Source of the DNA: Cyclobacterium marinum DSM 745
Lineage (GTDB): Bacteria; Bacteroidota; Bacteroidia; Cytophagales; Cyclobacteriaceae
NCBI RefSeq assembly: GCF_000222485.1
Contig: NC_015914.1
Coordinates: forward strand, 5,500,001 to 5,564,000
Length of the DNA stretch: 64,000 nucleotides
Reading direction: 5' to 3'
The notes under the pieces are model-generated. The model saw only the letters and a program-made list of their open reading frames with translations, was not told the DNA's origin and did not search any database. Below are positions 61,196 through 64,000 of the stretch, piece after piece. Numbering within the stretch: position 1 is the first letter of the stretch; every line of letters begins with the position of its first letter. The position numbers and the translations under genes are program-made.

Positions 61196-62991
61196 TTAAT
61201 TGTTGATTTCACTTCACCACAAGTAAGCATGGCCTCTCCGAAATACGGATTGCGAATCTCCTCTTCGGTGCTTAGCCAGTTAGCTCCTTTGTTATTATCC
61301 GCCATAGGGCAGAACTGCACATAGAGTGTTTTCTCCAATGGGTTGAAAGCTTTGGTCAAATCAATCATCCCTTCAGACACCTGTTGGAATGCTTTACGCA
61401 CAGCCTCAATATCTTTCAAATGCTGTACGTGTTGCAAGGCATTTTTCAAATCACTGCTATGGTCCATCCACGCATTATGTGATGCTCCGGTAAAAATTGA
61501 CATATTCACTGCATCCAGTTTTGCTTTCAACTCATTAGCCGCACTCTGAGCCTCAGCTAAATTATCAGCCACTAGTGCATCCTTGAAATTCAGGTATTCC
61601 TCATAAAGAGGCTTTAATGCATCTTTAGCTTTTTGGTTGATTGAAACAGATTTTACTTCCGCTTTTTTCCCAGGTGTGGAGGTTGAAGAAGAAGCCGACA
61701 TCTCCATACCCCCATGATTATGGCCTGTCATGGCCGGGCCACCTTCAGGGTTCATCATGCTCGGTTTCCCTACCAGTTGAGCCGCTGCGTCTATACTGAA
61801 GGTACCATTCACGGCTATTTCCTCACCTTCCTCCAGGCCACTCTCCACAATAAAGCTGTCACCTAAACCCGGCCCAAGCGTTACATCACGCATCATGAAA
61901 CTTACTCCACTGCCGGAGGTATTTTTCACATAGACTACAGAGCGTTTACCCGTCCACATTACGGCTGTTTTCGGAACGATAACATTGTTGGACTTTTTCG
62001 GCAATGTAGCTTCTACCGTACCGGATGCAAACATTTCAGGTTTTAGCTGATTGTCTTTATTGGGCACTTCTACCCGGGCCTTGGCTACCCGGGTTTTTGG
62101 ATTAATTACCGGATCTAAAAAGCTTATCTTGCTTTCAAACGTTTGGCCCGGGAGTGATTGAACTGTAAACCGCACCTGGTCTCCCTTATTTATCCAGGGC
62201 ATATCCGACTCATACACATCAAACAGCACCCATACGCGTGATAAATTTGCAATCTCATAAATAGGTTCCCCTCGCTTGATGTAGTCACCCACATTAACAT
62301 TTTTGCTCAACACATAGCCTGAAATGTCTGCCGTAATTGGAAATTCATCGGAAGGGGTACCACTTTCTAATATTTTATCTATCTGACCGTCTGAAAGCTT
62401 CCAGTTTTTGAGTTTTGCCCGGGCTGATTTAAATAATTGTGGTTGTGTATCTTTGATTTTTTGCGCTTCAAACAATTCCTCCTGAGCAGTAACTAAATCA
62501 GGCGAATAGATATAGGCAATTACCTGTCCCCTGCGCACATATTCACCTGTGAAGTTAACATTCAGTCGTTCAATTCTACCTGGAATGTGACTGGATTGAG
62601 AGGAAACAAGCCGCTCATCTTCCTGTACCTTCCCGTTTAATCTAACTGTTTTCACTGGATCCATGGTACCCACAGTGGCAGTTCTAATATCAGCTAGTTG
62701 CATGGCGGTAGGCGACATACTTACTGCCATTGGGTCAAGTACTTCATCCTGATCATCCTCCAAAGGAATGAGGTCCATTCCACAAATAGGACAGTCTCCG
62801 GGTTCACTCTGACGGATCTGTGGGTGCATAGAGCAGGTCCATACGGTCTCTCCGGCTATTTCTGTCGTGTGCTGGTGCTCATCATCCATTTTACTCTCAG
62901 ATGATGAACCACCAAAAATCAACCAACCCAGCAATAACCCTATTGCCAGTGTTGACAGTGCTATGATTATTATTTTTTTATTCGTATTCAT
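61192..62991 (-). CDS. cusB: RND efflux periplasmic adaptor (CusB-like) with N-terminal metal-binding and C-terminal DUF3347 domains
   Basis: A 599-aa periplasmic protein linked to the inner membrane by one N-terminal helix (about 6-27). Residues 51-80 are a heavy-metal-binding domain (WTCSMHPQIRQSEPG, DCPICGMDLIP, with Cys53, 67, 70). Then come the barrel-sandwich and beta-barrel parts of a membrane fusion protein (SHIPGRIERLNVNFTGEYVR, RVAKARVEVPN). A DUF3347 domain occupies about 455-599 (FCPMADNNKGANW). It should link the RND pump, not seen here, to the TolC protein downstream of it. Confidence 0.92.
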   Translation of the reverse strand: MNTNKKIIIIALSTLAIGLLLGWLIFGGSSSESKMDDEHQHTTEIAGETVWTCSMHPQIRQSEPGDCPICGMDLIPLEDDQDEVLDPMAVSMSPTAMQLADIRTATVGTMDPVKTVRLNGKVQEDERLVSSQSSHIPGRIERLNVNFTGEYVRRGQVIAYIYSPDLVTAQEELFEAQKIKDTQPQLFKSARAKLKNWKLSDGQIDKILESGTPSDEFPITADISGYVLSKNVNVGDYIKRGEPIYEIANLSRVWVLFDVYESDMPWINKGDQVRFTVQSLPGQTFESKISFLDPVINPKTRVAKARVEVPNKDNQLKPEMFASGTVEATLPKKSNNVIVPKTAVMWTGKRSVVYVKNTSGSGVSFMMRDVTLGPGLGDSFIVESGLEEGEEIAVNGTFSIDAAAQLVGKPSMMNPEGGPAMTGHNHGGMEMSASSSTSTPGKKAEVKSVSINQKAKDALKPLYEEYLNFKDALVADNLAEAQSAANELKAKLDAVNMSIFTGASHNAWMDHSSDLKNALQHVQHLKDIEAVRKAFQQVSEGMIDLTKAFNPLEKTLYVQFCPMADNNKGANWLSTEEEIRNPYFGEAMLTCGEVKSTIK

Positions 62992-62992
62992 C

Positions 62993-64000
62993 TTAATATG
63001 TTTTTGCAGTTAAGTAATTGAGTCTGGCCAGGGCAATTTGATACTGTGTTTCGGCCGTTGCCTTCATCTTTTCATATTTTAGTAACTGTTGCTGCATACG
63101 CAGCACTTCTTCAAACTCCTTTCCCGAATTGCCATATGCAGTAAAAAGCAGGTTAAGTGCTTGATTGGATTCCTGAATTTGCTGATCATACAGCTCAAGC
63201 AACTCTTGCTGTTGTTGAATTTCAAACCAAGACATTTCATAGTTTGACGTAAGGGTATTGGCAAAATCCTCTTTTTGGAGCGCAAAGCTTTCCTGCATGA
63301 GCTGTGCTTCTTTTACAGCCGCTTTATATTTGCTTCGGAAAATGGGAATGCTGACAGAAACCATCGGCATCAAGGCATTTTTACCATTGTCTTGGGGAGC
63401 TGCCATATCAGAAGCCAGATCTGTACGTTCTCCGACCATTACATAATCCAGCCCTACTCCAAACTTTGGAAGCCCTTGCTTATAGGCTACCTCCTCACTT
63501 GCCTCACTGGAGGCTATTTTTAAGTCCAATTCTTCCAACATAGGGTTGTTCGTAAGCAAAGAGTCCTTTCTAAAATTATCAGGCAAGGCTTGAGCAAAGA
63601 GAGAGTCCTCTACAATTACCAATGCGTCTTCCTCTCTGTTGAGCAGTTTATTAAACCGGGTCAGCAGAGGAACTTCCTTATCGTTCAGAATGGAAAGGTT
63701 GGTTTTGGCATCTTTCAACATAATATCAACACGCAAGAAGTCAACCATAGTACCCGCTCCATTTTCAAACTTCTTATTGGTAATGGTTTTATAAGACTCC
63801 AGTATTTCAATATTCTCCCGCTCAATCTCTTTCCATTGATTGAGCTCATAAAGCGGATAGTATGCTGCTGCGACCTGATAATACAAGCGGTTCCTGGCAT
63901 CCAGAAAAGACTGGTATTTAGCTTCAGCCATCAAAGCCGCAGCATCACCCTGTGCTTTCAAGGTACCAAACCAGGGAAACATCTGTGTTAAAGAAAACCT
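62993..64000 (-). CDS. TolC-family outer-membrane efflux protein (5' end outside window)
   Basis: The frame is open to the right edge; the C-terminal 335 codons are present. It shows the Bacteroidota TolC/CusC features SLTQMFPWFGTLKAQGDAAA, long coiled-coil helices (QQQELLELYDQQIQESNQAL) and a short final ARLNYLTAKTY. It is 1 bp from cusB, so the pair form a Cus-type efflux system. The RND pump gene is probably just outside the window. Confidence 0.9.
   Translation of the reverse strand, partial: RFSLTQMFPWFGTLKAQGDAAALMAEAKYQSFLDARNRLYYQVAAAYYPLYELNQWKEIERENIEILESYKTITNKKFENGAGTMVDFLRVDIMLKDAKTNLSILNDKEVPLLTRFNKLLNREEDALVIVEDSLFAQALPDNFRKDSLLTNNPMLEELDLKIASSEASEEVAYKQGLPKFGVGLDYVMVGERTDLASDMAAPQDNGKNALMPMVSVSIPIFRSKYKAAVKEAQLMQESFALQKEDFANTLTSNYEMSWFEIQQQQELLELYDQQIQESNQALNLLFTAYGNSGKEFEEVLRMQQQLLKYEKMKATAETQYQIALARLNYLTAKTY

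Overview
The window is chromosomal DNA of a member of the Bacteroidota, most likely a free-living Cytophagales-type organism. The evidence is a TonB-dependent receptor with an N-terminal carboxypeptidase-regulatory domain, many DUF3347, DUF302 and DUF305 proteins, His-rich exported proteins of the kind seen in this phylum, an IS4/DUF4372 insertion sequence, moderate AT-richness and no obvious Shine-Dalgarno sequences. It is an accessory island. No rRNA, tRNA, CRISPR array, integrase or replication gene was seen. Nearly every gene is on the minus strand, so transcription runs from high to low coordinates.

Region 1-11.2 kb holds an MFS transporter cut by the window edge, a CopB-type copper ATPase, a PPK2 polyphosphate kinase and a truncated remnant of a small 'PRPP-synthetase-like' domain. 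Upstream of these lies one tightly packed transcription unit. It encodes an ATP-cone/restriction-nuclease-fold fusion, a beta-CASP metallo-beta-lactamase nuclease, an archaeal-type AMP phosphorylase, a divergent PRPP synthetase, an exported protein, an APC permease and a thioredoxin-like/rhodanese fusion. This nucleotide and RNA turnover unit is the best candidate here for an undescribed system. Region 11.7-14.7 kb is a TonB-dependent receptor with a His-rich exported partner.

Region 14.8-36.3 kb is a central-carbon and energy island: a decayed PEP synthase, pyruvate:ferredoxin/flavodoxin oxidoreductase, a GltD-like ferredoxin-domain oxidoreductase, an M50 protease with CBS domains, a membrane spermidine-synthase-like protein, 6-phosphofructokinase, alpha-glucan phosphorylase, an alpha/beta hydrolase, a DUF3347 lipoprotein, a GH13 amylase, a dicarboxylate symporter, a decayed class I aldolase and two archaeal-type (type II) GAPDH genes. 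Together they describe glucan mobilisation through glycolysis to acetyl-CoA with reduced ferredoxin, as expected for low-oxygen or energy-stress conditions.

Region 36.4-48 kb holds ion homeostasis genes (two K+ channel-like proteins, NhaA, NDH-2) and a first metal/stress cluster: DUF5676, a small His-rich membrane protein, a Met-rich lipoprotein, a double USP, a PII-like protein, SHOCT, YHS and DUF302 proteins, a broken YceI-like gene, and an AraC regulator carrying an N-terminal HMA-like domain and a C-terminal PRPP-synthetase-like domain. Region 48-59.4 kb is bounded by two inverted copies of one 1335-bp IS4-family element, each with its own 9-bp target duplication. Between them is a second metal cluster: GltB-like, APC permease, rhodanese, SHOCT, Met-rich, DUF302 x2, DUF305 and a multicopper oxidase fused to a CopB-like barrel. 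Region 59.4-64 kb has a second HMA-AraC regulator and a Cus-type efflux operon (CusB fused to DUF3347, and a TolC-family protein cut by the edge).

Two features tie the island together. Several families are present as duplicated pairs in the two metal clusters. A sequence motif ending in TGTATGA lies 60-130 bp upstream of several transcription units; two of its copies match at 28 of 32 positions. I infer a common regulon, perhaps under the HMA-AraC regulators. Decayed genes (ppsA, fbaB, a YceI-like gene, a lipoprotein with a frameshift, a truncated PRPP-synthetase-like domain and a transposase remnant) show that the island is being rearranged and pruned.
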